The translations under genes were made by a program, and so were the position numbers. The notes beneath the pieces were generated by a model. The model was given only the letters and a program-made list of their open reading frames with translations, was not told the origin of the DNA and searched no databases. A stretch of 6,247 nt of DNA, taken from the NCBI GenBank assembly GCA_945948775.1, contig CAMFCK010000058.1:1-6247 (forward strand), given 5' to 3'. This document shows positions 4,689 to 6,247 of this stretch, one piece after another; position 1 is the first letter of the stretch, and each line of letters begins with the position of its first letter. Source of the DNA: an uncultured Clostridia bacterium. GTDB lineage: Bacteria; Bacillota; Clostridia; UBA1381.

Positions 4689-5391
4689 AAGCGTAAATTC
4701 AGACGGAGTAAAAATTGTATATTATATTTGTGGCAGCGGCGAAAGGAAGCTGCTGCTTTTGCATGGCAACGCAGAGGATCATACTATTTTCAGCCGCTTA
4801 TGCAGGGATTTGCAGGGGGATTTTACAATAATAATGCCGGATTCGCGCGGCCATGGTTCATCAGCGGGCGATGTTAAGGATCTGACAATTGCGGCGATGG
4901 TGCGTGATACAGAGCTTATACTGAAAGAGGAGGCACCGGAGGGTGCGTGCGCGATAGGTTTTTCCGACGGAGGTAATATACTGCTTGGAGTGATGGCGCG
5001 TGGGCTGGCAAAAATTGACAGCGCAGCGCTGCTCGGCGCGAATATGCGTCCGGACGGACTGCGCCCAGATGTAAGAGTGCGCGATGCGGCAGGCTATATT
5101 GCAAACACGCTTGTTTCCTGTTTTTCAAAGAGGGCACGCAAAAAGTGTGCTCTGCTTGGACTGATGCTGTTTGAGCCGAACTTTATCGCAGAGGAGTTTT
5201 CCGGCGCGGATTGTCCGGTGCTGGTTATGGGAGGTGAAAAGGACATGATTAAGGAGGAGCATACGCGTGAAATTGCGGCGGCGTTTAAAAATTCGCGGAT
5301 ATGCATAATTAAAAATGCCGGGCATTTTTTGCTTGAATCCGCTTATGACAGCACGCTGTCGCATTTGCGGGAGTTCTTTTCGGTCAAATAA
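4678..5391 (+). CDS. Alpha/beta-hydrolase fold protein
   Basis: This 237-residue soluble protein has the full set of alpha/beta hydrolase marks. These are LLLHGNAEDH (26-35, HG oxyanion region), DSRGHGSS (55-62), the nucleophile elbow GFSDGG with Ser96, the acid in GGEKDM (Asp189), and the catalytic His216 in NAGHF. The lid between strands 6 and 7 is short and the protein is smaller than many relatives. Family knowledge: members cleave esters, lactones, peptides or other bonds, so the substrate cannot be assigned; a carboxylesterase or lipase-like role is only a guess. The ATG at 4678 follows AAAGGG (4664-4669) by 8 nt and overlaps the upstream gene's end by 11 nt, indicating translational coupling with the ATPase/Asp23 protein. 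No clear terminator follows before argD. Confidence 0.88.
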   Translation: MISKSVNSDGVKIVYYICGSGERKLLLLHGNAEDHTIFSRLCRDLQGDFTIIMPDSRGHGSSAGDVKDLTIAAMVRDTELILKEEAPEGACAIGFSDGGNILLGVMARGLAKIDSAALLGANMRPDGLRPDVRVRDAAGYIANTLVSCFSKRARKKCALLGLMLFEPNFIAEEFSGADCPVLVMGGEKDMIKEEHTREIAAAFKNSRICIIKNAGHFLLESAYDSTLSHLREFFSVK

Positions 5392-5411
5392 TGCAAAATA
5401 TGCTGTAATAT

Positions 5412-5425
5412 TGATTAAAAATACA
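5412..5425. promoter_or_regulatory. Possible upstream ArgR operator (ARG box)
   Basis: TGATTAAAAATACA matches the ARG-box pattern TGAAT-N4-ATTCA at 8 of 10 informative positions. Its centre is 53 bp from that of the box at 5465-5478, about five helical turns, as suits paired ArgR sites. Low information in AT-rich DNA limits confidence. Confidence 0.4.
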
Positions 5426-5463
5426 TAAAGTTGTATAAATATCTGAGAAAATTAAAAAAAGTA

Positions 5464-5492
5464 TTGCATTTTTATTCATTAAGTTGTATAAT
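5464..5492 (+). promoter_or_regulatory. Promoter of argD
   Basis: TTGCAT (5464-5469) and a perfect TATAAT (5487-5492) are 17 nt apart. The predicted start is near 5499, about 26 nt before the ATG. The -35 element lies within the ARG-box-like palindrome. Confidence 0.75.
5465..5478. promoter_or_regulatory. Probable ArgR operator (ARG box) over the argD -35
   Basis: TGCATTTTTATTCA matches TGAAT-N4-ATTCA at 9 of 10 positions and covers the -35 element, a placement that would let arginine-bound ArgR repress by blocking RNA polymerase. Its location in front of an arginine-biosynthesis gene supports the call. ArgR itself is not in the window. Confidence 0.6.
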
Positions 5493-5524
5493 TTAAACAT
5501 ATTTTTAAAAGAGGATGAACCAAG

Positions 5525-6247
5525 ATGAATTTAGAGGAAATAATTTCGCTTGACAAGCAGTATTATATGAATATTTTCGGCGACAGACAAAAGGTGGCGT
5601 TTGACAGAGGAGAGGGCATTAATTTATACGCGACCGACGGCAGGGTTTTTAAGGATTTTCTCGGCGGGATAGCGGTAAACGCCCTCGGACATCATCATCC
5701 TATGCTTACCGCGGCGCTTCATGAGCAGGTTGATAAGCTCCTGCACACATCCAATCTGTATTATCACGAAAATCAGGAAAGGCTTGCCGCAGAACTTGTA
5801 AAGCGCACCTGCGCCGATCGTGTATTCTTCTGCAATTCCGGTGCGGAGGCGAACGAGGGAGCCATAAAGCTTGCCAAGATATATTTTTATAAGAAGAAAA
5901 TGAACCGCTTCGGAGTGGTTTCACTGGATAAGTCATTTCACGGCAGAACGCTTGCAACAGTTGCGGCGACCGGACAGAAGAAATATCAGGATCCGTACCG
6001 ACCGCTGATAGAGGGATTTTCGCAGGTTGAGCCGGGAAATTTTGATGCGCTTGCAGCGGCGGTGAACGATAAAACCGCAGCGGTGCTGCTTGAGCCTATT
6101 CAGGGAGAGAGCGGAGTACGGCCGCTGGATACGGAATATCTGAAAAAAGTGAGAAAGCTCTGCGATGAACGGGATATTATACTGATTTTTGACGAGGTGC
6201 AGACCGGCATGGGCAGAACCGGATCGCTGTATGCGTATATGGATACC
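5525..6247 (+). CDS. argD: Acetylornithine aminotransferase (3' end outside window)
   Basis: The first 241 codons are present, about 60 percent of the usual length near 400, and run off the right edge without a stop. Class III PLP-aminotransferase motifs appear in order: GGIAVNALGHHHP (47-59), HTSNLYYHENQERLA (74-88), the phosphate-binding CNSGAEANEGAIKLAK (103-118), SFHGRT (137-142), EPIQGESGV (190-198), and IFDEVQTGMGRTG (221-233) with Asp223, which contacts the PLP ring nitrogen. The Schiff-base lysine lies beyond the window. The enzyme moves an amino group between glutamate and N-acetylglutamate semialdehyde to give N-acetylornithine, in cytosolic arginine synthesis. The ArgD-type 'HTSNLYY' and 'AVNALGH' segments favour this over GABA or ornithine aminotransferase. 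GAGG (5511-5514) lies 10 nt before the ATG; the ATG at 5515 is out of frame. Confidence 0.93.
   Translation, partial: MNLEEIISLDKQYYMNIFGDRQKVAFDRGEGINLYATDGRVFKDFLGGIAVNALGHHHPMLTAALHEQVDKLLHTSNLYYHENQERLAAELVKRTCADRVFFCNSGAEANEGAIKLAKIYFYKKKMNRFGVVSLDKSFHGRTLATVAATGQKKYQDPYRPLIEGFSQVEPGNFDALAAAVNDKTAAVLLEPIQGESGVRPLDTEYLKKVRKLCDERDIILIFDEVQTGMGRTGSLYAYMDT

Noticed and set aside
5706..5957. Minus-strand frame of 83 codons at the right end
   Set aside because: It lies wholly inside argD, whose PLP-enzyme motifs are unmistakable.
1..6247. CRISPR array, rRNA or riboswitch
   Set aside because: No regularly spaced repeats and no sequence I recognise from rRNA or a known riboswitch class were seen.

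Overview
The window looks like a chromosomal segment of a low-to-moderate-GC Clostridia member (Firmicutes), with the tail of a mobile element at its left end. Reasons: Shine-Dalgarno sites of the GGAGG type, TTG starts, strong TTGACA/TATAAT-type promoters, a Rex redox repressor, a P-loop/Asp23 protein of a type I associate with Clostridia, and a C_GCAxxG_C_C-family protein. The genus cannot be fixed from this sequence.

Left part (1-1851, visibly AT-richer). It opens inside the C-terminus of a large serine recombinase (stop at 300-302). A hairpin terminator follows, with a promoter set into its 3' arm. Next come a PAP2-type membrane phosphatase-like protein and, 14 nt later, an XRE regulator carrying C-terminal membrane helices. 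This reads as the end of an integrated element with a two-gene cargo.

Junction (1852-2365). About 330 nt without genes hold a perfect 18-bp inverted repeat and a second, long imperfect hairpin. A complete minus-strand tRNA-Ser(GGA) unit follows, with its own terminator and near-consensus promoter. The tRNA has an encoded CCA, an unusual U73 discriminator and a C11/A24 mismatch.

Right part (2400-6247, visibly GC-richer). A minus-strand C_GCAxxG_C_C-family gene is divergent from a plus-strand group: rex, a P-loop ATPase fused to an Asp23-like domain, and an alpha/beta hydrolase. These three genes overlap each other by 1 and 11 nt and so form one operon, probably driven by a strong promoter in front of rex. 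After a 133-nt gap with two ARG-box-like palindromes and a sigma-A-type promoter, argD (acetylornithine aminotransferase) begins and runs off the right edge.

How the genes may work together: Rex senses NADH/NAD+, so the two uncharacterised genes coupled to it and the divergent cysteine-motif gene could belong to a redox or stress response. This is inference from context. argD is probably controlled separately, by ArgR. The best candidate for little-described biology is the rex / ATPase-Asp23 / hydrolase operon. The membrane XRE/PAP2 pair on the mobile element comes second.
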